From contig NZ_JH600070.1 in assembly GCF_000245015.1 (NCBI RefSeq), positions 1 to 64,000 of the forward strand: a DNA stretch of 64,000 bases, given 5' to 3'. The notes beneath the pieces were generated by a model. That model ran no database searches and was not told the origin of the DNA. It was given only the letters and a program-made list of their open reading frames with translations. Positions 34,832 to 43,185 of this stretch are shown here, piece after piece (the stretch's first letter is position 1; the number at the start of each line of letters is the position of its first letter). Position numbers and translations under genes: made by a program. Source of the stretch: Beggiatoa alba B18LD. Lineage in GTDB: Bacteria; Pseudomonadota; Gammaproteobacteria; Beggiatoales; Beggiatoaceae.

Positions 34832-36418
34832 ATGATAAAAATTCCGCTCAGTATTGCGAAATATGCCCATACGTTATGGATGTCAGAACTGGTACTGACA
34901 TATTTACACGTGGACGAAGAGGGGATATTAGTGAGTTGGGGCGGGTATCCACGACATTACGGACTTGGTGAGTTAAAAACCGATATGCCTGTCGTAGAAC
35001 AGGTTTATGTCCTAGAAGGATTACTCCCCGTTACACACACACAAATTGTTGAATTTATTAGCATGGGCAATGGACGTGTTGCCCATATTCATTTATTACC
35101 TTTTCATAAAGGCACGTGGGTTTTAATGCTAGATGCGACGGAAGAACATGACCGCCAGCAACGACTACAACAACAAGCCAATGAATTAAGCATCCTAACC
35201 TATCGCCAAAGCCGTTTATTGCAAGAATTAGAAAATATTCGCCGTAATTTAGAACACGAAAAAAATCAGTTACAGCAAGCCAATGAGCAAAAAACTCGCT
35301 TTATTGCCTCTCTATCGCATGAGTTACGCGCGCCCTTAGCCTCTATCATGGGCTATACCAAGCTATTAAACGACGCTCAAGAAACTGCGCCACAAAATAA
35401 TGATTATCTCAGCGCAGTTGAAAATAATGCGAATCATTTGATTCGTTTAGTGGACGATATTTTAGAACAAGCAAAATTAGATATTGGTAATATTCAATTA
35501 AAACCAATAGCTTGCAACTTAAGTGAATTAATTAATAATTTACGACAACTATTTTTACCCGTCGCAAAAGAAAAACATTTAGATTTTCAAATCGTCACCC
35601 GCGAAAATTCTTTTTTACCCTCTGTCCTCATTGATGAAATCCGTTTGCGCCAAGTATTTATTAACCTTATTAATAATGCCTTAAAATTTACCGCACAAGG
35701 GTATGTCCATGTTACCGTTGAATGGCGTGAAGACCAACTAAGTTTTACGATTGAAGACTCTGGCGTTGGAATTTCTGAGGAAGGCTTAAAAAAATTATTT
35801 ACGGCTTTTTACCGAGATAAAACAACGGAAAATCAAGCAGGAACAGGATTAGGGCTATCAATTAGTCAAAAAATTGTACAGTTGATGAATGGCAATATTG
35901 GCGTTAACTCTGTGGAAGGCAAAGGGGCTACTTTTAAAGTCATCGTCCGCGCGCCACGTGTATGGCAAGCAGAATTATTAACGATTCAACGAGATACTAG
36001 ACAACATCCGACATCGCCTGTTAAATCAATACAAAATAAACAAGAAAAGTTGTTGTTAGCAGAAGATACAGAGGTTTTACGGCTATTATTTAAGCTAATT
36101 TTGCATGAGCATTATCAATTAATCATGGCAAATAATGGTGAGGAAGCGGTACGTTTAGCCTTTGTGGAAAAACCTGATATCGTGTTAATGGATTTACAAA
36201 TGCCTGTTATGAATGGTTATGATGCCATTAAACAATTACGTGCAGAAGGGTTTCACGCGCCAATTATTGCCTTATCTGCTTCTAATTTCGAAGAAGACCG
36301 AAATTATGCAATGCAGTTAGGATGTAACGCTTATTTGACAAAGCCTGTTGATAATCAACGTTTATTAAACACAATTACGCAAGTACTTGCACAACATAGC
36401 ATTGTGACGCAAGTCTAA
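34832..36418 (+). CDS. Hybrid sensor histidine kinase with receiver domain
   Basis: The 528-residue protein has an N-terminal sensor region of about 100 residues without membrane segments, a short coiled coil (about 105-155), a HisKA domain with the phospho-histidine in IASLSHELRAPLASIMGYT, an HATPase domain (NLINNALKF, EDSGVGISEEG, GTGLGLSISQKIV) and a C-terminal receiver with its aspartate in DIVLMDLQMPVMNG. The start is ATG 34832, eight bases after AGGATAA; a longer frame overlaps the GTPase gene. It is cytoplasmic. Its sensor domain may read the GTPase state, an inference from linkage only. Confidence 0.92.
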   Translation: MIKIPLSIAKYAHTLWMSELVLTYLHVDEEGILVSWGGYPRHYGLGELKTDMPVVEQVYVLEGLLPVTHTQIVEFISMGNGRVAHIHLLPFHKGTWVLMLDATEEHDRQQRLQQQANELSILTYRQSRLLQELENIRRNLEHEKNQLQQANEQKTRFIASLSHELRAPLASIMGYTKLLNDAQETAPQNNDYLSAVENNANHLIRLVDDILEQAKLDIGNIQLKPIACNLSELINNLRQLFLPVAKEKHLDFQIVTRENSFLPSVLIDEIRLRQVFINLINNALKFTAQGYVHVTVEWREDQLSFTIEDSGVGISEEGLKKLFTAFYRDKTTENQAGTGLGLSISQKIVQLMNGNIGVNSVEGKGATFKVIVRAPRVWQAELLTIQRDTRQHPTSPVKSIQNKQEKLLLAEDTEVLRLLFKLILHEHYQLIMANNGEEAVRLAFVEKPDIVLMDLQMPVMNGYDAIKQLRAEGFHAPIIALSASNFEEDRNYAMQLGCNAYLTKPVDNQRLLNTITQVLAQHSIVTQV

Positions 36419-36419
36419 A

Positions 36420-36634
36420 TTTGGTGAGATTTTTAAAGTAAAACAGATACCTGCTAGGTTTTCAAAACCTAGCAGGTCTTTTTTTGTCTGAATCAGAATT
36501 CACAGAATTTTCAGAATTAGCAGAATTAAAAACATAATTTTTTATTCTTTTAATTTTCTTGTCTTTTTAATTCTGAAAATTCTGATTCAGACAAACTGTT
36601 GTCTTTTTAAAAGAAACTCGCCGTACTCGCGTTA
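36420..36634. repeat. Palindromic repeat copy
   Basis: It begins with a worn end (GGTGAGATTTTTAAAG), has the hairpin ATACCTGCTAGGTTTT...AAAACCTAGCAGGT (36447-36477) followed by a T run, the TGTCTGAATCAGAATTCACA block with CAGAATT units, then the inverse. The right end is ACTCGCCGTACTCGCGTTA. It follows the hybrid kinase and cuts into the DarT-like gene on the other strand. Confidence 0.85.
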
Positions 36635-36839
36635 AGTTAGCATATTCCCATAGTGTTTTTTTATGTGGCGTTTCACGAGTTTGGTGAAGAGTAATAACTT
36701 GTTTATTATAAATTTTTTCACACTCTACTTGTTGCGCGTTTATTTGTGCATAAGATAAAATTCCATGTGCTAAAATAGAAGAAAGATTTTTAATATCCGT
36801 TATATAATAAAAACCTGTATCAGGTGGATTTGGCATCAT
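36567..36839 (-). pseudogene. Truncated DarT-like (DUF4433) toxin remnant
   Basis: The first 70 residues (GFYYITDIKNLSSILAHGIL, YNKQVITLHQTRETPHKKTL, then WEYANL) match the N-terminus of DarT/DUF4433 proteins, which ADP-ribosylate thymidine in DNA. A full protein has about 200 residues; this one loses its homology at the edge of the repeat (36634) and the last 20 or so residues are read from repeat sequence. The catalytic glutamate region is absent, so it cannot be an active toxin. A ribosome site, AAAGGGAAAG, precedes the ATG at 36839. No DarG-type antitoxin is found nearby. Confidence 0.65.
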
Positions 36840-36918
36840 CTTTCCCTTTCATGTTTTTACGCTTTCATCGATAAATACTGATAATAAATACAGTACAGTA
36901 TTTTATGCAGATAAGTCT

Positions 36919-37545
36919 TTAAAAAATCCGTGCGGGAACGCCTGCTACTCGGGTGTAAGCAGGAACAGCACGAGTAACCACTGCACCCGCCGCAATTAAC
37001 GCCTGCTCTCCAATCTCAACACCCTGTAAAACCGTTGTCCCCGCGCCAATATGTGCGCCTGTGCCCACTTTACAGCCGCCACACAACACGGCACCCGTTG
37101 CAATATGACAATGGTCAGCAATCACACAATCATGCTCGATAACCGTGCGGGTATTGATTAAGACATTATTACCAATTTGAGCATAAGGATTGATAACCGC
37201 GCCTGCCATGACTTGGCAACCTTCGCCAAGTATTACACTTGCACTGATAATGCTTTGTGGATGAATAACAGAAAGGAAGGAATAACCCAAAGATTGAAAA
37301 TGCTGAAAAATATCAGTACGTCGTATGGTGGTTTTAACAGAGCCTAAACCATTTACTAAACGCACGGCAGTTGCTGGATACTGTAAAACCTGTAAATCAT
37401 CCCCTAAGACTTTTAACCCCAAAGCACAGATAGCTTGTGGTTGGGTATCAGTCACCCCTAAAATAGGCTGTTGAATTTGTTTTAAAATATCCAGCAAAAC
37501 ACCAGCATGTCCTCCTGCACCTAAAATAATGCAAGGTAAAGACAT
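36919..37545 (-). CDS. neuD: Sugar O-acyltransferase, NeuD/PglD-type
   Basis: The 208-residue protein has an N-terminal Rossmann-like part (CIILGAGGHAGVLLDIL) and a C-terminal left-handed beta-helix of hexapeptide repeats (VILGEGCQVMAGAVINPYAQ; then IGAGTTVLQGVEIGEQALI). This is the NeuD/PglD fold, which acetylates amino sugars or sialic-type acids. It overlaps the neuB stop by one base, so both are translated together. The exact substrate is unknown. Confidence 0.88.
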   Translation of the reverse strand: MSLPCIILGAGGHAGVLLDILKQIQQPILGVTDTQPQAICALGLKVLGDDLQVLQYPATAVRLVNGLGSVKTTIRRTDIFQHFQSLGYSFLSVIHPQSIISASVILGEGCQVMAGAVINPYAQIGNNVLINTRTVIEHDCVIADHCHIATGAVLCGGCKVGTGAHIGAGTTVLQGVEIGEQALIAAGAVVTRAVPAYTRVAGVPARIF

Positions 37546-38621
37546 TAAATTAGCTCATCCGCGAGATAATCCCGTTCTGCGGTCTTATGTAACCAATTCC
37601 AATAAAATAAGGGGGATACCCCCGTACCTGGGCGTTTTACGGTCAAATTTTCCGCTGTAAAAGCTTCACCGCGTTTAATGGCTCGTGCTGCCGTTAAACT
37701 CTTACGCGCAACATCACGATTAGCTTGTTCCATTGCACTCGGTTTTTTAATGCTATGTCCAAATGCCTGCTCGATTTGTCGAATGCCTTGCACCATCGCT
37801 TTTAATTCAGCAGGTTCTAATGAGGCACGATGGTCGGGTCCCGCTAAATGACGGTCTAGGGTAAAGTGTTTCTCGATAACACACGCCCCACGTGCAACCG
37901 CCGCCAGCGGAATCGCAATCCCCTCAGTATGGTCAGATAAACCGACAGGTAAACCAAAAGCCGCCTGTAACGTATCCATCGCGTACAAATTCACCTGATT
38001 CACAGGCGCAGGATACTCCGTTGTACAATGCAATAACGTGACTTTTTCCTGTAATGCCGCTTGTCCAATAGGTGACTGATAAACCTGTACAAAACGGGTT
38101 AAACTCGGCTCGACCTGCGGTGGTTGCGTATAGCCAAAGGCTAAAACACTTAATGCTGTCTCAATATCGCCTAAAGTTGACATCCCCGTCGACAAAATCA
38201 CAGGGCACTGTGTCCTTGCTGCCTTTAACAATAACGGGGCATTAGTAATTTCACCCGAAGCCATTTTTAAACAAGAAATTTGCAAGCGATTTACCAATAA
38301 ATCAACACTTTCCTCATCAAACGGTGTGGACAAAAAAGTAATACCTTGTTGCTGACAATGTTGCATTAATTGCAAATGGTCGGCTTCACTCAACTCTAAT
38401 TTTTTAATCATCGCAAATTGCGATTCTGCCGCGTCCGTTGTTTCCTGCTGATATATCGCTTTAGGCGCGGATTGGGTCACAATTTTTTCTGCTTTAAACG
38501 TCTGAAACTTCACTGCATCCGCACCCGCATCAACAGCGACATCTATCAAACGCAACGCCATATCGAGCGAACCGTTATGATTAACGCCCGCTTCCGCAAT
38601 AATATAAGTGGATTTATTCAT
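37545..38621 (-). CDS. neuB: N-acetylneuraminate/legionaminate synthase, NeuB family
   Basis: NeuB-type enzymes condense a six-carbon amino sugar with phosphoenolpyruvate to a nonulosonic acid. The 358-residue protein has the TIM-barrel part (IIAEAGVNHNGSLDMALRLI; DAVKFQTFKAE; GLSDHTEGIAIPLAAVARGA, EKHFTLDR) and a C-terminal SAF/antifreeze-like domain (ARKSLTAARAIKRGEAFTAE). ATG 38621 is used because the longer frame only adds nine non-conserved residues. Whether the product is sialic, legionaminic or pseudaminic acid cannot be decided here. No CMP-sugar synthetase is present in the window. Confidence 0.92.
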   Translation of the reverse strand: MNKSTYIIAEAGVNHNGSLDMALRLIDVAVDAGADAVKFQTFKAEKIVTQSAPKAIYQQETTDAAESQFAMIKKLELSEADHLQLMQHCQQQGITFLSTPFDEESVDLLVNRLQISCLKMASGEITNAPLLLKAARTQCPVILSTGMSTLGDIETALSVLAFGYTQPPQVEPSLTRFVQVYQSPIGQAALQEKVTLLHCTTEYPAPVNQVNLYAMDTLQAAFGLPVGLSDHTEGIAIPLAAVARGACVIEKHFTLDRHLAGPDHRASLEPAELKAMVQGIRQIEQAFGHSIKKPSAMEQANRDVARKSLTAARAIKRGEAFTAENLTVKRPGTGVSPLFYWNWLHKTAERDYLADELI

Positions 38622-39681
38622 CTTGAGCAAAGAACTCGATTTTTGCACGCTCTAAATCTGCCATTTGTCCAATATCAATCCAATACTCACGAATTGGAAA
38701 AACGACGGTTTCCCGTTTTTCAGTTAATGCCTGCTCGAATAAGGTTGGCATATCGAAAAACGTTTCCTTGGGTATAAGGCTTAATAGGTTAGGTTGTAAT
38801 ACGTAAATGCCCGCATTGACAAAAAAACGCTGAATGGGCTTTTCCTGAATGCCTAAAATACGATGATTATCAATCTGCACAACCCCATACGGCACTTGAA
38901 AATCATACTCCCGCACGCACATTGTCGCCGCCGCTTGATGCTCTACATGAAAATCTAATAAATGCCGATAATCGACTTTTGTTAATAAATCTCCATTCAT
39001 CACGATTAATGGTTCTGTTGGTACATCAGGCAATAAAGTTAATGCCCCCGCTGTTCCTAAACGTTCTTTTTCATGCAAATATCGAATATTCACATCAAAA
39101 GCCGAACCATCGCCAAAATACGCTTCAATCATTTCCGCTTTATAATTGACGGATAAATAAAAATGAGTAAATCCTTGCTCACGAAAACTTTCAATAATCG
39201 TCTGTAAAACGGGCTTATTCCCGACTTTTAACAAAGGTTTTGGACAATGTTCTGTTAACGGACGCAAGCGCGTTCCTAAACCGCCCGCCATTAAAACCAC
39301 CCAATTTTGACGCTCACCTGATTGAATTAATTCATCTAAAACGGCGAGATTAACAACGATACCTTGCGGATTAAGCAAAGGAATATGATGTCGTCGCGTG
39401 CGTTTCATCACATTTAAAATATGCGCGGTACTCGTGCTATCGCGTAACACGGTCGGTGCAGTATTCATAATTGATTGCACGGCTGATTCTAGCGACAACC
39501 CTTTTAAAATAGCGCGACGCACATCGCCATCCGTCACTGTTCCTAATAATTTTCTTTGAGCATCAACAATTAATGCAATTTGTAACGCACTATTATCTAA
39601 TGCCTGAATGGTCTCACGAATGCTTGCTGTTGGAGAAACAAGGGTTTTTTGCCAGTCTTTCATATAAGAATTCATTTTCAA
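38614..39681 (-). CDS. CBS-domain sugar nucleotidyltransferase (PtmE/LegF-like)
   Basis: The 355-residue protein joins two CBS motifs (about 10-120: LDNSALQIALIVDAQRKLLG, GTVTDGDVRRAILKG, RRHHIPLLNPQG) to a nucleotidyltransferase domain (MAGGLGTRLRPLTEHCPKPL near 130; LIVMNGDLLTKVDY). It resembles the CBS-nucleotidyltransferases in legionaminic acid clusters that activate glucosamine phosphate. It overlaps neuB by eight bases, so the three genes form one operon. Start candidates 39681, 39675 and 39663 are close together. The operon's upstream side is rearranged: a truA fragment begins 36 bases away. Confidence 0.88.
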   Translation of the reverse strand: MKMNSYMKDWQKTLVSPTASIRETIQALDNSALQIALIVDAQRKLLGTVTDGDVRRAILKGLSLESAVQSIMNTAPTVLRDSTSTAHILNVMKRTRRHHIPLLNPQGIVVNLAVLDELIQSGERQNWVVLMAGGLGTRLRPLTEHCPKPLLKVGNKPVLQTIIESFREQGFTHFYLSVNYKAEMIEAYFGDGSAFDVNIRYLHEKERLGTAGALTLLPDVPTEPLIVMNGDLLTKVDYRHLLDFHVEHQAAATMCVREYDFQVPYGVVQIDNHRILGIQEKPIQRFFVNAGIYVLQPNLLSLIPKETFFDMPTLFEQALTEKRETVVFPIREYWIDIGQMADLERAKIEFFAQDE

Positions 39682-39717
39682 TTAAGATTGTTTATCTTAC
39701 AGACATGATGACTTAAC

Positions 39718-40164
39718 TTACAACACAGGCACCACCGCCTGTGGAAACACATAAGGCGCAGGATATAACACCCCTTGAAAATACAAACCACTTGCGGGCG
39801 CGGTCACACCGCCAGCGGTACGGTCACGCGCTTCTAAAACTGCTTTTGCCCACTCTGGGGCTTGCTCACCACATCCAATTGTCATCAACACGCCCGCGAT
39901 GTTGCGCACCATATGATGCAAAAACGCATTGGCAGAGACTTCTATAATCACATAATCCGCTTGGCGTGTAACACTTAAACGGCTAATCGTCCGTACAGGC
40001 TGTTTTGCCTGACATCCAACCGCGCGATAGGAGGTAAAATCATGCGTGCCTAATAAAAAATTCCCCGCTGTTTGCATCCGTTCCACATCCAACGCTCGAT
40101 AATCCCACGCTACTTTATTGATTAACAAGGCTGGGCGCACCATCCGATTTAAAATAATGTAGCG
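39718..40164 (-). pseudogene. truA: Duplicated 3' fragment of truA
   Basis: This stretch encodes residues 112-258 of the truA at 25109-25885, almost identical, up to and including the TAA. Identity stops at the base after the stop codon and, at the other side, at CGCTACATT (40156-40164). There the sequence changes into a repeat end, CTCGCCGTACTCG. The three residue differences noticed (Ser to Gly, Glu to Ala, Met to Val) cluster in the last 25 residues, with more silent changes in the same part. It lacks the catalytic aspartate half, so it cannot be a working enzyme. An open frame extends upstream to 40254 through unrelated sequence. Confidence 0.9.
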
Positions 40165-40316
40165 CGAGTACGGCGAGATAATAGATATAAAACAGAGGAT
40201 TAATGATAAAAGCTGAATAAAAGCGGAATGGAAGAAATAAAAAGTTGTACCCAAAGGAAAAGTAGGAATAATGGAACATCACTAAACGTCCACCTCCACT
40301 TTCCAAAGGTACAACC

Positions 40317-40496
40317 ATGGATATGATAACAATCCTGTTCTGCTCAATCGACGACTTTTGTAAATGGTTTATACCCTTATGGGAACAAATGTTGTTAGAA
40401 GAAGGAAATCCCAAGAAAAGTCAGCGAGATGGGACAATGTCCCCGTCAGAAGTGATGACCTTACTCGTGTTGTTTCATCAATCTAATCAAACCTGA
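40317..40496 (+). pseudogene. N-terminal stub of IS982-family transposase
   Basis: The frame reads about 57 residues beginning DMITILFCSIDDFCKWF and continuing SPSEVMTLLVLFHQSN, the N-terminal region of IS982-type transposases. Full proteins have about 290 residues. Homology ends at about 40487, where the family repeat end (AACCTGAGTTCGGCGAG) starts and supplies the stop. A left-end candidate, GTTGTACC at 40244, is inverted at 40308 (GGTACAAC). No catalytic DDE residues remain, and no second IS end is seen. Confidence 0.78.
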
Positions 40497-40900
40497 GTTC
40501 GGCGAGTTTCTTTTAAAAAGACAACAGCTTGTCTGAATCAGAATTCACAGAATTTTCAGAATTAGCAGGATTAAAAAGCGTGATTCACCTTAACTTTTTG
40601 GTTTGAGGGTTTTAAATCCTGTTAATCCTGAAAATCCTGATTCAGACAATGTTTTAATCTTGTCTGGTGAATCCCGATGAAAAACAAGAGAATAATCTCT
40701 GCCAGTCCTTCAAACCTTTTCGCGTGTTCCAACAGACCTGCTAGGTTTTGAAAATCTAGCAGGTCTTTTTTTGTCTGAATCAGAATTAGCAGGATTAAAA
40801 ATCATGATTCGCATTAATTTCTTGGTTTTAGGTTTTAAATCCTGTTAATCCTGAAAATCCTGATTCAGACACGCTATTAAACTCGCCGAACTTAGGTTCA
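40490..40900. repeat. Compound palindromic repeat (two to three modules)
   Basis: The stretch joins several family modules: AACCTGAGTTCGGCGAGTTT at the left, TGTCTGAATCAGAATTCACA with CAGAATT units, their inverse near 40630-40650, the AATCTCTGCCAGTCCTTCAA block also found near 95-115, and the hairpin at 40735-40765. A second TGTCTGAATCAGAATT block follows, and the right end is CTCGCCGAACTTAGGTTC. The right part (40828-40900) is translated as the end of the P-type ATPase. About 330 bases hold no other gene. Confidence 0.82.
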
Positions 40901-42984
40901 TTAAAACGCTGATAACGCGCACCCATCATGGCATTTAATAAAATGCCTATCGTTGTGCCATTATGCAGTAAGGCGGATAAAATAGGGGAGACAACGCCAG
41001 ATACCGCGCCAATGGTTAAGCCTGTATTGATTGCTGTAGAAGCATGGAAATGATGGTGAATCAACTTCATTGTCGCTTGGCTTAAGGCTTTTGCATCAAC
41101 AATGGTGCTTAAATCGTCGTTTAGTAATACTACATCAGCTGTTGCACGGGCTAAATCCGCGCCTTTGGGCATCGCAATACCAACCATTGCTGAAATCAGT
41201 GCGGGGGCATCGTTTACCCCATCACCGATAAATGCCACTTTACGCCCTTGCGCATTAAATTGTTTCACTATATTGGCTTTATCTTCTGGCGGGCAATCAG
41301 CATAGACGTGGTCAATGCCTAATTCTTTGCCTAATGCTTGTGCTTTGTCGGCTTGGTCTCCTGTAAGCATGATGATTTCTTGTATGCCTAATTGTCGCAA
41401 ATGTTGTACGACTTGTTTTGCTTCTGGGCGTAAATGGTCACGAAGTGCGACAATGCCCAAGGGATGTCCATCCATAGCGACATATAAGAGGGTTTTGCCT
41501 TGTTTTAATAAGTTGTTTATGGTGCGCTTGAAGCGTTTAAAAGAAACTTGTTCATGTTCTTCTAAAAAGTGTCGACTACCAATGGCAACCCGTTGATTGT
41601 TGACTTGTGTCGTTAAGCCATGTGCGATGAGATAGTCCACTTCTTCATGTTCTATATGCCCTGTTTTTTCTGCACGGGCAAATTGCACAATTGCATTTGC
41701 AATCGGATGGGTTGCGTGTTCTTCAATTGATGCGACAAGGGCTAATAAACGTTCAGGTTGCCAATTTTTGGGAAGAAAGGTTTTTATATCTGTGACTTCT
41801 AGTAAACCGCTGGTTAATGTGCCTGTTTTGTCAAAAATAAAAGTGTCTGTATCGGCTAGGTTTTCAATGGCTTGACCGCCACGGAATAATAAGCCTTGCT
41901 TTGCGCCGTGATACATCGCGGATTTAATGGCAACAGGTGTACCGAGTTTTAGCGCGCAGGCATAGTCGACTAAAAAGACGGAGGCGAGGCGGTCAATATC
42001 GCGGGTGAGTAGATAAACAACGATACCTAACCCTAACGTGATATAAATACGTTTGTTTGCAAGGTCTTCCGCAAGACATTGGGTTTTAGATTGTTGTTGT
42101 AGTGAGGCTTCGATAAAGTGGGCTATGCGGGCGGTCGTGGTATCTGCACCAACACGGGTAACGTGAATGCGTAAACGTCCTTCTTCAATGACCGTGCCAG
42201 AAAGCACTTTATCTCCGATTTCTTTGCGAACGGGTAGTGATTCTCCTGTGACAGAGGCTTGATTTACTGCTGCATTTCCGCCAATCACTTTACCATCAAT
42301 GGCAATCATGTCACCTGTACCAACTTCGATGCAGTCACCAACAATTAACTCATTGCAATCTATTTGGATTAATGCACCATCGCGTTCTACCCATGCTTGT
42401 GTCGGTAAGGGTTTTAAGAGGTAGCGTAGTAGTGCGTCGCTGTGTTTTGTGGTTTTATGTTCTAAATATTCGCCTAAATTAAGCAGGGTTTGGGTTGCTA
42501 TCGCGGTGAAGTATTCGCCACGGCTCGCAGCAAGTCCAATCGCAAGACTGTCTAATACTTCTACTTTCATGCCGCGTGTGCATAACACTTCTACACCTTG
42601 CCAAACGGTTGGCGCGATAATGGCGTAAGTGAGCCATTGTCGAGCGTTTGGTGTCAATAGTGGCAGACTGAGTAAACTTAAGCCCGCAAAAAAAATGCCC
42701 GCAGGGCTGGGGGCAACTTCGTTATATTCCCCTTCAGGCAGTGTCACGCTTACCGCTTGTGCAAATTGTTGTTTAAACCAGCGAAAAATGGCGGTGCGAT
42801 GTGTTGCTTGTCCATCGTAATGTACAACAACACTACCCGCGATAGGATTTAAGCGGACATTACGCACACCACTTAAGTTGGATAAACTGGCTTCTAAGTG
42901 TAAATGGTCAATTTTGCGATTTGCGAGTAGGGCGGATTTAAAGCGCAGGCGTTGTGGGAGTTCGTGGACAAGTTCAATCGACAT
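40828..42984 (-). CDS. P1B-type metal ATPase, FezB/P1B-6-like
   Basis: The 718-residue heavy-metal ATPase has an N-terminal cysteine-free HMA-like part with ELPQRLRFK, membrane helices, the actuator loop TGESLP, the phosphorylation site FDKTGTLTSG near residue 382, and GDGVNDAPALISAM. The membrane metal motif reads DYACALKL, not the CPC of copper ATPases; this points to the P1B-6 group by my recollection. It is the last gene of a minus-strand set whose other members carry GRLR motifs, next to feo genes; this recalls ferrosome operons. The final 24 residues or so (after RYQRF) are read from the palindromic repeat and are not native. Confidence 0.85.
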   Translation of the reverse strand: MSIELVHELPQRLRFKSALLANRKIDHLHLEASLSNLSGVRNVRLNPIAGSVVVHYDGQATHRTAIFRWFKQQFAQAVSVTLPEGEYNEVAPSPAGIFFAGLSLLSLPLLTPNARQWLTYAIIAPTVWQGVEVLCTRGMKVEVLDSLAIGLAASRGEYFTAIATQTLLNLGEYLEHKTTKHSDALLRYLLKPLPTQAWVERDGALIQIDCNELIVGDCIEVGTGDMIAIDGKVIGGNAAVNQASVTGESLPVRKEIGDKVLSGTVIEEGRLRIHVTRVGADTTTARIAHFIEASLQQQSKTQCLAEDLANKRIYITLGLGIVVYLLTRDIDRLASVFLVDYACALKLGTPVAIKSAMYHGAKQGLLFRGGQAIENLADTDTFIFDKTGTLTSGLLEVTDIKTFLPKNWQPERLLALVASIEEHATHPIANAIVQFARAEKTGHIEHEEVDYLIAHGLTTQVNNQRVAIGSRHFLEEHEQVSFKRFKRTINNLLKQGKTLLYVAMDGHPLGIVALRDHLRPEAKQVVQHLRQLGIQEIIMLTGDQADKAQALGKELGIDHVYADCPPEDKANIVKQFNAQGRKVAFIGDGVNDAPALISAMVGIAMPKGADLARATADVVLLNDDLSTIVDAKALSQATMKLIHHHFHASTAINTGLTIGAVSGVVSPILSALLHNGTTIGILLNAMMGARYQRFNEPKFGEFNSVSESGFSGLTGFKT

Positions 42985-43118
42985 GGTAGTTCCCGTTTTT
43001 TTACCTTGTTATTGTCGCGAGGGTTTGGCGTGTGTGTGGGTGAAGCAGTTAGCACAATAGATTGTGTTTAACTCATGGTTTGCATTAACAGATGGTGAAC
43101 TATCTCATGCAAAACGGA

Positions 43119-43160
43119 TTAGGTATTTAACGTAGCGGATAAACTTCGTTAAATACCTAA
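43119..43160 (-). terminator. Intercistronic hairpin before the ATPase
   Basis: TTAGGTATTTAACG (43119-43132) and CGTTAAATACCTAA (43147-43160) form a perfect 14-base inverted repeat with a 14-base loop. It lies between the Pro/Tyr-rich gene and the ATPase. The following T run is short, so it may be a partial terminator or RNA-stabilising stem that lowers ATPase expression relative to the upstream genes. Confidence 0.55.
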
Positions 43161-43185
43161 CAGGTAAGCGGAGTTATTAGTTGTA

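Noticed and set aside
39718-40254. 178-residue open frame read as a complete second TruA
   Set aside because: Only the last 147 residues match TruA; the first part is unrelated and the catalytic aspartate is missing.
40317-40496. Intact insertion sequence
   Set aside because: Only about 57 of roughly 290 transposase residues remain and no right end is found.
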